Assembly: GCF_001648475.1 (NCBI RefSeq)
Contig: NZ_LXSQ01000011.1
Coordinates: 6,408 to 70,407 of the forward strand
Direction of reading: 5' to 3'
Source: Eikenella halliae
GTDB taxonomy: Bacteria > Pseudomonadota > Gammaproteobacteria > Burkholderiales > Neisseriaceae
DNA length: 64,000 nt
The position numbers and the translations under genes are program-made. Each line of letters starts with the position of its first letter. Position 1 is the stretch's first letter. The notes under the pieces were generated by a model. That model worked only from the letters and a program-made list of their open reading frames with translations. It was not told the DNA's origin and made no database searches. Shown piece after piece: positions 24,813-32,998 of this stretch.

Positions 24813-27140
24813 TCACTCAATCTTCACCCGTTTCAACCTCAAGGCATTGCCCAACACCGACACCGAACTTGCCGCCATTGCCGCACCTGCGATGACAGGG
24901 TTTAAGAAACCGAGTGCGGCGAGCGGGATGCCCAAGATATTGTAGAAGAAGGCGAAAAACAGGTTTTGCTTGATGTTTTTCAAAGTCGCCTGCGACACCA
25001 GCAGGGCATCGGCGAGCTGGTTGACCGAATGCTGCATCAGCGTGGCAGATGCGGTGTGTTCGGCAACGTCTGCGCCGCCTTTCATGGCGAAGCTGACGTT
25101 GGCGGCGGCGAGGGCGGGTGCGTCGTTGATGCCGTCGCCGACCATCGCCACGGTTTTGCCGGCGGTTTTGAGTTTCTGCACTTCGGCGGCTTTGTCGCGC
25201 GGACTCATGTTGCCGAAGGCGTGTGCGATACCCAGTTGTTTGGCGACGTATTCGACCGTGCCTTGGTTGTCGCCGCTCATGATGTAAACGTCGATGCCGT
25301 GTTTTTTCAGACGGCCTATGGCTTCGGTGGTGTCGGCTTTCAATGCGTCGGCAAGTGCGAATGCACCGATGGGCTTGCCGTTGGCGGAAACGGCGACGAT
25401 GCTTGCGATGCGCCAGACGTCGTCTGAAAGGTTTTCAGGTAGCCCTAGGGCAGGCTGACGGTTTGAAATTTCGTCCCTTTCACGTCCTAAACCGCCGTCT
25501 GCCGCGTTGAAAATACTCGCAAGGTGTCCAACCTTGCTGCGTTTTTCGCCTTGCATCCGGTGGTTTATGCCGCGAAATGAACTTGAAATCAAACCATCAT
25601 CCTGCCCTAATTCGGCAAAATCAAGTTTACCCGCTTTCACCAAACCCACGCCTTCAACTTCGGCGGCAATGCCTGCGCCGACGACGGTTTGCGCGTTTTG
25701 TGCGGCGGGAATGTCCAAACCGCGCGCTTGGGCGGCGGAGACGATGGCACGGGCGAGCGGGTGGGCGGCGTTTTGTTCGACGGCAGCGGCAATGCGGTAC
25801 AAATCGTCTTCGTCAAAGCCGCTGTCGGGAACGTAATAGACGGCGGCAACCTGTGGTCTGCCTTCGGTCAGCGTGCCGGTTTTGTCCAACACGACGGCAT
25901 CGACGTGGGCGGCTTCTTCCATCGCCGCCGCGTCTTTGAACCAAATGCCGTGTTTCACCGCCTTGCCCATGCCGACCATAATCCCGGCGGGTGTCGCCAG
26001 ACCGAGTGCGCACGGGCAGGCAATTACCAAAACGGCAACGGCGTGCATCAGTGCAATCGTCCAATCGCCTTTCACCAGCCAAGTGGCGATAAAAGTCAAA
26101 AGCGCGATGCCCACGACGGTAGGCACGAATACCGCCGCCACTTTATCCGCCACGCGCGCAATCGGCGCCTTGCTGCCTTGCGCTTCAGACAGCGCGTTCA
26201 TCATGTCGCCGAGCAGGGTTTGGCTGCCGAGCTGCGTAGCGCGATACACCACGCTGCCTTCGGTCATCAGCGCGCCCGCCAACACTTTGCCGCCCGCCTT
26301 TTTCTCTTCGGGATTGGATTCGCCGGTGAGATGGCTCTCATCCGCCCAGCCGCTGCCGCTTTCGATAATGCCGTCGGCGGCGATGCGTTCGCCGTGGTTG
26401 GCGCGGATCAGGTCGCCAATTTGCACTTGATCGATGGGCAGTTGTTTCCATTCGCCATCGCGTTGCACGTTGACTTGAGTCGGCGTGAGTTTCAGCAGCA
26501 GACCCAAGCTGTTCAGGCTGGATTTTTTGGTGCGGTGTTCCAAAAATTTGCCCAGAGACACAAAACCGATCACCGTCACGCCCGCTTCAAAATACACATG
26601 CGCCATGCCGTGCGCCGCGTGCGGGCTGAAAAACAGCATATAAGCGGAATACAGGTAAATCGACACCGTGCCAATGGTAACGAGCACGTCCATATTCGCC
26701 AGCCCGCCTTTAATACTCGCCCACGCGCTTTTGTAAAACGGGATTGCCAGCCAAAGCTGCACCACACTCGCCAATGCGAACTGCCACAACGGCGGAATCA
26801 TCCAATCGTTTCTGCCGATCATCATCCCCGCCATGCCGATAAGGAACGGGACGTTGATGGCGAACAGCAGCCACAGCCGCCAGCTTACATGCGCGGTTTC
26901 TTCGGGTTGCGGCAGCGCGTCTTCCGTTTTTTCTTTTGCACCGTAACCGGTTTTCTCGATGATTTTGGCGATGTCGGCGGCGGAGGTTTGGCTGTCGTCA
27001 AACACCACCTGCGCCTCCTCGCTGGCGAAGTTCACCCCCGCCGATTCGACAAAGTCTTTTTTGTTCAACACTTTTTCAATGCGCGAAGCACATGCCTGAC
27101 AGGTCATGCCTTCGATTTGGAAACGGACTTTTTGTTGCAT
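24813..27140 (-). CDS. copA: Copper-exporting P-type ATPase
   Basis: 775 residues. One N-terminal heavy-metal domain with GMTCQAC (residues 11-17), eight predicted membrane helices, TGES (~272), the CPC metal site (375-377), phosphorylated Asp419 in DKTGT, the HP pair (460-461) and GDGINDAP. It pumps Cu(I) out of the cytoplasm. Residues ~513-570 are an extra segment inside the nucleotide-binding domain, encoded by DNA with an Eikenella DUS and a small hairpin and not typical of the family. A Neisseria-type AG-DUS lies inside the gene at 25306. Confidence 0.93.
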   Translation of the reverse strand: MQQKVRFQIEGMTCQACASRIEKVLNKKDFVESAGVNFASEEAQVVFDDSQTSAADIAKIIEKTGYGAKEKTEDALPQPEETAHVSWRLWLLFAINVPFLIGMAGMMIGRNDWMIPPLWQFALASVVQLWLAIPFYKSAWASIKGGLANMDVLVTIGTVSIYLYSAYMLFFSPHAAHGMAHVYFEAGVTVIGFVSLGKFLEHRTKKSSLNSLGLLLKLTPTQVNVQRDGEWKQLPIDQVQIGDLIRANHGERIAADGIIESGSGWADESHLTGESNPEEKKAGGKVLAGALMTEGSVVYRATQLGSQTLLGDMMNALSEAQGSKAPIARVADKVAAVFVPTVVGIALLTFIATWLVKGDWTIALMHAVAVLVIACPCALGLATPAGIMVGMGKAVKHGIWFKDAAAMEEAAHVDAVVLDKTGTLTEGRPQVAAVYYVPDSGFDEDDLYRIAAAVEQNAAHPLARAIVSAAQARGLDIPAAQNAQTVVGAGIAAEVEGVGLVKAGKLDFAELGQDDGLISSSFRGINHRMQGEKRSKVGHLASIFNAADGGLGRERDEISNRQPALGLPENLSDDVWRIASIVAVSANGKPIGAFALADALKADTTEAIGRLKKHGIDVYIMSGDNQGTVEYVAKQLGIAHAFGNMSPRDKAAEVQKLKTAGKTVAMVGDGINDAPALAAANVSFAMKGGADVAEHTASATLMQHSVNQLADALLVSQATLKNIKQNLFFAFFYNILGIPLAALGFLNPVIAGAAMAASSVSVLGNALRLKRVKIE

Positions 27141-27165
27141 GGTTTCTTCCTTCTGAATGTGGTTG

Positions 27166-27205
27166 GGCTACCTGAAAAAAGCGGAGCAGGGTTTTCAGGT
27201 AGCCT
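27166..27205 (-). terminator. DUS inverted pair between copZ and copA
   Basis: GGCTACCTGAAAA and TTTTCAGGTAGCC form a hairpin in the 99-base gap between the two copper genes; it may lower copA transcription relative to copZ. Confidence 0.45.
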
Positions 27206-27239
27206 TTGGGGTGTTGCAGTCGATTTGTTGCGATTCGAT

Positions 27240-27449
27240 TTACAAAGCCGCATCAAAGCCGCCGTCTTCCACCGCTTCTATCAGCGCGGCGGGGTTGGTT
27301 TGGGCGGGGTCGAATTCCACGACGGCGTTCTTGTTTTCCAGGCTCACTTCGGCCTTGTCCACGCCGTTTACGCCTTCGAGGATGCTGGTAACGCTTTTCA
27401 CGCAGCCGCCGCAGGTCATGCCTTCGATGTTTAATGTGATGGTTTGCAT
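27240..27449 (-). CDS. copZ: Copper chaperone / heavy-metal-associated domain protein
   Basis: 69 residues, a single HMA domain with the metal site GMTCGGC near residues 10-16 and the conserved VEFDPAQTNP and GFDAAL end. It probably hands Cu(I) to CopA in the cytoplasm. Located upstream of copA on the same strand and downstream of the MerR-type promoter. Confidence 0.85.
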   Translation of the reverse strand: MQTITLNIEGMTCGGCVKSVTSILEGVNGVDKAEVSLENKNAVVEFDPAQTNPAALIEAVEDGGFDAAL

Positions 27450-27560
27450 AGGGTTTCCTTTCTGTTGGAATGAGGCTGAAGTTTTAAGGCCCGTTACCGC
27501 TAAAACTTTCAGGTAGCCTGAAATGATGGGTCTGCTCTTGCTTTCCCGCTAAGTGTCGCC

Positions 27561-27591
27561 ACTATAAAGCTTCACCCGAAGTAAAGGTCAA
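27561..27591 (-). promoter_or_regulatory. MerR-family (CueR-type) promoter for copZ-copA
   Basis: On the minus strand TTGACC and TATAGT are separated by 19 bases, the over-long spacer characteristic of promoters activated by MerR regulators. The spacer holds the dyad CTTC-GGGT-GAAG. The -35 lies a few bases from the start of the divergent regulator gene, so the same site could repress that gene. Confidence 0.8.
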
Positions 27592-27599
27592 GCATCATG

Positions 27600-27989
27600 A
27601 TGAACATCAGCCAAGCCGCGGCCGAGAGCGGCCTTTCCGCCAAACAAATCCGCGACTACGAAAAGCACGGCCTGCTCGCCCCGGCCGCGCGCAGCGAAGC
27701 GGGCTACCGCCGCTACGGCCAGGCCGACCTTGCCCGGCTGCGCTTTATCCGCCATGCGCGGGAAGTGGGTTTTTCGCTGCCGCAGATCGGGCAGCTTTTG
27801 AGCCTGCAACACAATCCGCAGCGCACCAGCCGCGAAGTGAAAACGCTCACTGCGCAACACATCGCCGAGCTGGAAGCCAAAATCGAACACCTGCAGGGCA
27901 TGGTGGCCGAGCTGCAACGCTGGCACGACGCCTGCGCAGGAAACGACTGCCCCGATTGCGCGATTTTGGCCGGGCTGGAGGAGCATTAG
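27600..27989 (+). CDS. MerR-family copper-responsive regulator (CueR-like)
   Basis: 129 or 130 residues; two consecutive ATG codons at 27597 and 27600. The N-terminal helix-turn-helix (NISQAAAESGLSAKQIRDYEKHGLL) and a central dimerisation helix precede a CAGNDCPDC metal-binding loop, similar to the two-Cys Cu(I) site of CueR. It is divergent from copZ-copA across a promoter with a 19-base spacer. It is expected to sense Cu(I) and activate export. Confidence 0.88.
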   Translation: MNISQAAAESGLSAKQIRDYEKHGLLAPAARSEAGYRRYGQADLARLRFIRHAREVGFSLPQIGQLLSLQHNPQRTSREVKTLTAQHIAELEAKIEHLQGMVAELQRWHDACAGNDCPDCAILAGLEEH

Positions 27990-28008
27990 GCGGCGGGGGC
28001 AGAAGGGG

Positions 28009-28065
28009 AAAAGGCTACCTGAAAACTTGAGCTTCAACGAAGCGGAAAGTTTCAGGTAGCCTTTT
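28009..28065 (+). terminator. Terminator after the cueR-like gene, with composite box
   Basis: Two DUS in inverted order flank a GCTTCAACGAAG box, combining a terminator with a loose copy of the composite repeat. Confidence 0.6.
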
Positions 28066-28074
28066 CAGCGTTTG

Positions 28075-28117
28075 AGGCTACCTGAAAAATATAGCGCACG
28101 TTTTTCAGGTAGCCTTT
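28075..28117 (-). terminator. Terminator of the Sel1-repeat gene, DUS inverted pair
   Basis: AGGCTACCTGAAAAA and TTTTTCAGGTAGCCT with a 13-base loop, 22 bases beyond the end of the Sel1-repeat gene. Confidence 0.65.
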
Positions 28118-28138
28118 CGGGCATGGGCAGCCTGCCCG

Positions 28139-29785
28139 TTATCTCAGTTGCCGCAATTTGGCTTTAGCCCCCGTATGCCCCAACCCGGCGGCATAGTAAT
28201 ACATGGTGCGTGCCTCGGTAATATCTCTTGGTATGCCTAGCCGACCCTGCTCATAAATTGTGCCGAGCGTATAGTAGGCCTTGGCCGCGCTTTCTATGGG
28301 TGCTGTGGCGGTAGCCTGTTCATACAGGGCTTTGGCACGGGCATAGTCGCGCTCTACCCCCCAGCCTTTCTCGTATAGCATGCCGAGATTGATTTGGGCA
28401 ATGACATCACCTTGTGCTGCGGCTTTTTCAAACCAAGAGCGTGCTTGGGCGTAGTCCCGTTTCACACCCCGGCCTTTTTCGTACAGCATACCGAGATTGC
28501 TTTGGGCTCGGGCATTGCCTTGTGTGACGGCTTTTTCGTACCAAGCACGGGCTCGGGCAAAATCTTGCTTCACACCATTGCCGCTTTCGTACATCATGCC
28601 GAGATTGGTTTGGGCAACGGCATTGCCTTGCGCCGCGGCTTTTTCGTACCAAGTACGCGCACGGGCATAATCCCGCTTCACGCCCCAACCGTTCTCATAC
28701 AGCACGCCGAGATTGTTTTGGGCACTGGCACTGTCTTGTTCAGCAGATTTGGCTAACCAAGCGTGTGCCTGGGTATAGTCCTGCTTCACGTCCCTGCCGT
28801 TTTCATATATCAAGCCAAGGTTATTTTGAGCTTCGGCATGGCCTTGTGCAGCGGCTTTTTCATACCAGGCACGGGCTTGGGTATCGTCTTGCTTCACACC
28901 CCAACCCTTTTCATACAGCACGCCGAGATTATGTTGGGCATAGGCATTATCTTGTGCGGCAGCTTTTGCGAACCAAGCGTGTGCCCGGGTATAGTCCTGC
29001 TTCACACCCAAACCGTTTACATACAGCACGCCGAGATTGACTTGGGCATCGGCATAGTTTTGTGCAGCAGCTTTTTCATACCAGGCAAGTGCTTGAGCAT
29101 AGTCCTGCTTCACGCCCCGCCCCTCTTCATACAGCAAACCGAGACTGGTTTGGGCTCGGGCAAGGCCTTGGGCAGCGGCTTTTTCGTACCAAGCGCGGGC
29201 TTGATCGAAGTCCTGCTTTACACCATTGCCGCTTTCATACAATTCGCCAAGATTGGTTTGAGCTCGGGTATGGCCTTGCACGGCGGCTTTTTCATACCAG
29301 GCGCGGGCTTGGACATAGTCCTGCTTTCCACCACTGCCGTTTTCATGCAACAAACCCAGATTGTTTTGTGCATCGGCATTACCTTGGGCCGCGGCCTTTT
29401 CGTACCAGGCACGGGCTTGGGCATAGTCCTGCTTCACACCTAAGCCTTGTTCGTACACCCAGCCGAGACTGGCTTGGGCTCGGGCGTAGTTTTGAGCGGC
29501 AGATTTCTGATACCAATCCATTGCCTTAGCATAGTCTTGCTTTACCCCCAAGCCTTGTTCATATAGCCGGCCGAGTTCGTTTTGTGCGGCGGCGTGCCCT
29601 TGTTCGGCGGCTTGGCTGAAAAAACGGAAAGCAGTTGCGTGGTCTTGCCGCTTGAGGGCGGCGATGCCCTCTTGGTAGGCAGCTTCGGTGGTGGTAGGTG
29701 TATGGCTTTGTCGGTAATACACGCCGCCGCCAATCAGGGCGGCAGCGGCAATGGCTGAGGCAAGCAGGTATTTGGCCTTGGGCAT
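28139..29785 (-). CDS. Sel1-repeat (SLR) protein with N-terminal signal anchor
   Basis: 548 residues. Residues ~5-24 form one hydrophobic helix (LLASAIAAAALIGGGVYY), then about 13 Sel1-like repeats of 36 residues (typical unit AQxNLGxLYExGxGVKQDY) fill the rest. Such proteins are periplasmic or membrane-anchored scaffolds; some act in host interaction, others in envelope homeostasis. Function here is unknown. The 108-bp units are highly similar at DNA level, so copy number may vary by recombination. No operon partner is evident. Confidence 0.9.
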   Translation of the reverse strand: MPKAKYLLASAIAAAALIGGGVYYRQSHTPTTTEAAYQEGIAALKRQDHATAFRFFSQAAEQGHAAAQNELGRLYEQGLGVKQDYAKAMDWYQKSAAQNYARAQASLGWVYEQGLGVKQDYAQARAWYEKAAAQGNADAQNNLGLLHENGSGGKQDYVQARAWYEKAAVQGHTRAQTNLGELYESGNGVKQDFDQARAWYEKAAAQGLARAQTSLGLLYEEGRGVKQDYAQALAWYEKAAAQNYADAQVNLGVLYVNGLGVKQDYTRAHAWFAKAAAQDNAYAQHNLGVLYEKGWGVKQDDTQARAWYEKAAAQGHAEAQNNLGLIYENGRDVKQDYTQAHAWLAKSAEQDSASAQNNLGVLYENGWGVKRDYARARTWYEKAAAQGNAVAQTNLGMMYESGNGVKQDFARARAWYEKAVTQGNARAQSNLGMLYEKGRGVKRDYAQARSWFEKAAAQGDVIAQINLGMLYEKGWGVERDYARAKALYEQATATAPIESAAKAYYTLGTIYEQGRLGIPRDITEARTMYYYAAGLGHTGAKAKLRQLR

Positions 29786-29952
29786 GGGAATTTCCGGCTG
29801 GTGCTGTTTTAAAAAGCGGTATTATAGCCAAAGGGCGGTATGGTTCCGTTGGTTTCTCGGCAAAATAAAGAGGAGCAGCAATACCCGGGCACTTGCCGTT
29901 TCAGACCATGCGACCAAACAAGAAATTCGGGTTGGGCAATCCGCCGCCCAAA

Positions 29953-29994
29953 GTAAAGGCTACCTGAAAACCGAAAGCCGGTTTTTCAGGTAGC
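29953..29994 (-). terminator. hslO terminator, DUS inverted pair
   Basis: AAGGCTACCTGAAAACCG and CGGTTTTTCAGGTAGCCTT with a short loop; one of the strongest hairpins in the window, 28 bases past hslO. Confidence 0.75.
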
Positions 29995-30021
29995 CTTCAT
30001 GCTGATTCAAGCAACGCCGCT

Positions 30022-30909
30022 TTATTGCAGCTGCTGCCCGGTCATGGCTTCGATTTCCATGCCGAACAGGGCTTGCACGTCGGTGTCGTCGAACACGTAT
30101 TTTTCGCCGCAGAAATCGCAGTCGATGGCGATGCTGCCTTGTTCGGCCACGATGTTGCCCACTTCCTGCCCGCCCAAAAGCAGCAGCATATCGCTTACTT
30201 TGCCGCGCGAGCAGGTGCAGGCGAATTCGATTTGTTCGGGCTCGAATACGCGCGGCGGGGTTTCGTGGAATAGGCGGTAGAGCAGGTGTTGGGCATCGAG
30301 TTTGATCAATTCCTGCGGGGTAACGGTGTCGGCCAAGGTGGTGTAGTGCGCCCAGGCGTCGGCGTCGATTTGTTGTTCGGGCAGCCTTTGCAGCAGCAGG
30401 CCGCCGGCGGCGTGTTCGGAAGCGGCGAGGCTGATGTGGGTGTCGAGCTGCTCGGAGCGGCGCATATAGGCGCTGAGCATTTCGGCGATGTTGCTGCCTT
30501 CGAGCGGCACGATGCCTTGCCAGGGTTCGCCTTCGTTGGGCTGGAGGGTGATGCCGAATACGGCGTTTTCGCCGAGCAGCTCGATCAGGCTGCGGCCGTC
30601 GTCTAAGTTGGTTTGTTCGTTCCAGCGGGCGGTGGCGCGGCAGCTGTGGTTGGAATCGGTTTCGGCCACGAGCATTTTGAGGTCGCCCTGCCCTTGGATT
30701 TGCAATATGAGCTTGCCGGGCAGTTTGAGGTTGCTGGAAAGCAAAACGCCGGCAGCCAGCAGCTCGCCCAGTGCGCTGCGGATGGCGGCGGGGTAGGGTT
30801 TGCGCTGTACGATGTGCTGCCACACGCTTTGCAGCTGAACATGCAGGCCGCGCACGGGCTGGTCGTCGAAAATAAAGCGGGTGCGCAGATTGGCGGATTG
30901 GGTGGTCAT
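30022..30909 (-). CDS. hslO: Redox-regulated chaperone Hsp33
   Basis: 295 residues from ATG 30909, preceded by AAGGA; the ORF extends upstream to 30972 but that part is not conserved. FIFDDQPVRGLHVQL is the family start. The C-terminal redox zinc site shows CxC (ACTCSRG) and CxxC (DCDFCGE), which release zinc and activate the chaperone under oxidative stress. Cytoplasmic. Two bases of spacing from no other gene, so probably monocistronic, divergent from hldD. Confidence 0.95.
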   Translation of the reverse strand: MTTQSANLRTRFIFDDQPVRGLHVQLQSVWQHIVQRKPYPAAIRSALGELLAAGVLLSSNLKLPGKLILQIQGQGDLKMLVAETDSNHSCRATARWNEQTNLDDGRSLIELLGENAVFGITLQPNEGEPWQGIVPLEGSNIAEMLSAYMRRSEQLDTHISLAASEHAAGGLLLQRLPEQQIDADAWAHYTTLADTVTPQELIKLDAQHLLYRLFHETPPRVFEPEQIEFACTCSRGKVSDMLLLLGGQEVGNIVAEQGSIAIDCDFCGEKYVFDDTDVQALFGMEIEAMTGQQLQ

Positions 30910-31030
30910 GATTGTTGTCCTTGTTGTTATCTTGATTGGGCTGCTATATGGTTTCCAAGAGCGGATATTCAAGTTTCAGGTAGCCTGAAATCGGTTAAAA
31001 TACCCGCCAACCCGTTATCAGGAAAAGCTC

Positions 31031-32032
31031 ATGACCATCATCGTTACCGGCGCCGCCGGCTTTATCGGCAGCAACATCGTGCACGCGCTCAACCGGCGCG
31101 GCATCACCGACATCATCGCGGTGGACAACCTCAGCCGCGCCGACAAATTCCGCAATCTGGTGCAGGCCGATATTGCGCACTATCTGGACAAACACGAATT
31201 CATCCGCCAAGTGCGCGCCCACCAAATCAACGGCGGCGACATCGAAGCCATCTTCCACCAAGGCGCCTGCTCCGACACCATGAACCACGACGGCGTGTAC
31301 ATGATGGACAACAACTACCAATACACGCTCGACCTGCTCGACTGGTGCCAAGACGACCGCATCCGCCTGATCCACGCCTCCTCCGCCGCCGTATACGGCA
31401 AAGGCCAAACCTTCCGCGAACAGCGCGAATTGGAAGCCCCGCTCAATGTATACGGCTATTCCAAATTCCTGTTCGACCAAGTATTGCGCCGCCGCATGGC
31501 AGAAGGGCTGCACAATCAAGTGGTTGCCCTGCGCTATTTCAACGTATACGGCCGCCGCGAGCAGCACAAAGGCCGCATGGCCTCCGTGGCCTACCACCAC
31601 TTCCACGAATACCGCGAGCACGGCCGCGTTACCCTGTTCGGCAGCTACGACGGCTACCCCGCCGGCGCGCAAAGCCGCGACTTCATCTGCGTGGAAGACG
31701 TAGTCAAAGTAAACCTCTTCTTCTACGACCATCCCGAAGTATCCGGCATTTTCAACTGCGGCACCGGCCGCAGCCAGCCCTTCAACGACCTGGCCGCCGC
31801 CACCGTAAACGCCTGCCGCGCCCGCGAAGGCAAGCCCGAACTGCCGCTGGAAGAGCTGGTAAAACAAGGTTTGATTGTGTATAGCGACTTCCCCGACGCG
31901 CTCAAAGGCAAATACCAAAGCTTCACCCAGGCCGACATCAGTACCCTACGCGCCGCCGGCTATGCCGAAGCATTCGACGACGTGGCCACCGGCGTGCGCC
32001 GCTATGTGGATTGGTTGGCCGAGCAGGATTAA
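31031..32032 (+). CDS. hldD: ADP-L-glycero-D-manno-heptose-6-epimerase
   Basis: 333 residues. IIVTGAAGFIGSNIV is the NADP-binding motif, with HQGACSDTM, the SSAAVYG and YGYSKFLFDQ catalytic region and a conserved YFNVYGRREQHKGRM. It makes the L,D-heptose precursor of the LOS inner core. AGGAAAAG precedes the ATG. The gene separates from the glycan cluster but serves the same pathway. Confidence 0.97.
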   Translation: MTIIVTGAAGFIGSNIVHALNRRGITDIIAVDNLSRADKFRNLVQADIAHYLDKHEFIRQVRAHQINGGDIEAIFHQGACSDTMNHDGVYMMDNNYQYTLDLLDWCQDDRIRLIHASSAAVYGKGQTFREQRELEAPLNVYGYSKFLFDQVLRRRMAEGLHNQVVALRYFNVYGRREQHKGRMASVAYHHFHEYREHGRVTLFGSYDGYPAGAQSRDFICVEDVVKVNLFFYDHPEVSGIFNCGTGRSQPFNDLAAATVNACRAREGKPELPLEELVKQGLIVYSDFPDALKGKYQSFTQADISTLRAAGYAEAFDDVATGVRRYVDWLAEQD

Positions 32033-32082
32033 GCGCCACACCGTAGCATTCTGATTTCAATCTACTATACTTAGTTGCACTT

Positions 32083-32127
32083 ATGTTTTCAGGTAGCCCT
32101 TCCGATATGGAGGCTACCTGAAAACAT
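32083..32127 (+). terminator. hldD terminator, DUS inverted pair
   Basis: ATGTTTTCAGGTAGCC and GGCTACCTGAAAACAT form a 16-bp stem 50 bases after hldD. Confidence 0.65.
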
Positions 32128-32230
32128 AGCAGCGCAAAGTTGCTGCCAAGCCCAAACCTTCCCGCCCTAATTTCCCCCTAATTCACGCCTGCTATACTGC
32201 CACCATACCCCCACCCCAAGCCAAACCGCC

Positions 32231-32908
32231 ATGCGCATCCTCCTCATCGAAGACGACACCATGATTGCCGACGCCGTAGCCGGCAGCCTCAAAGACAGCG
32301 GCTACGCCGTAGATTGGATCAATAACGGCCGCACCGCCGTTACCGCCTTCGGCAGCCAAAGCTACGACCTCATCCTGCTCGACCTCGGCCTGCCCGGCCA
32401 AGACGGCCTCGACGTATTGCAGCAGCTGCGCGGCAGCGGCAACCCCACCCCCGTGCTCATTCTCACCGCCCGCGACGACCTACACAGCCGCCTCTCCGGC
32501 CTCGACGGTGGCGCCGACGACTACCTCATCAAACCCTTCGACATGGCCGAATTGCAAGCCCGCATCCGCGCCGTCCTGCGCCGCCAACACCAACGCACCA
32601 GCCCCCTGCTGAGCAACGGCGCCCTCACCCTCAATCCCGCCGCCCACCAAGTGGAAATCGTCGGCCAGAGCGAGCCCGTTGCATTGAGCAACAAAGAATT
32701 CGCCATCCTCGAAGCCCTGCTCCAACGCCCCGGCACCATCCTTTCCCGCAGCAGCCTCGAAGACAAAATCTACGGCTGGGGCGAAGAAGTGGAAAGCAAC
32801 GCCATCGACTACCTCATCCACGCCCTGCGCAAAAAAATCGGCAAAGAACACATTAAAAACATCCGCGGCGTCGGCTGGATGGTGCCCAAAGAGTCCAAGC
32901 CGGATTGA
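32231..32908 (+). CDS. OmpR-family response regulator
   Basis: 225 residues. The receiver domain has the acidic pocket EDD (residues 7-9), phospho-acceptor Asp51 (LLDLGLPGQDG) and Lys101 (DDYLIKPFD); the C-terminal winged helix includes LSNKEFAILEALLQRPG and a NIRGVGWM end. It resembles the QseB/PmrA group. The partner kinase starts 90 bases downstream after one DUS. No target site is evident. Confidence 0.93.
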   Translation: MRILLIEDDTMIADAVAGSLKDSGYAVDWINNGRTAVTAFGSQSYDLILLDLGLPGQDGLDVLQQLRGSGNPTPVLILTARDDLHSRLSGLDGGADDYLIKPFDMAELQARIRAVLRRQHQRTSPLLSNGALTLNPAAHQVEIVGQSEPVALSNKEFAILEALLQRPGTILSRSSLEDKIYGWGEEVESNAIDYLIHALRKKIGKEHIKNIRGVGWMVPKESKPD

Positions 32909-32998
32909 ACTCATGCCGCTCATCACCGCCACCCCATAAGGCTACCTGAAATCCGGCAAGCGGCTTAAAATCAGAACATTAATAAACCTTAAACCTCC

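Noticed and set aside
28763..29443. Long plus-strand repeat ORFs across the Sel1 gene
   Set aside because: They are antisense reflections of the 108-bp Sel1 units and have no start context or recognisable product.
28139..29785. Regular repeats considered as a CRISPR array
   Set aside because: Units are 108 bp, fully coding and without spacers; they are Sel1 repeats.
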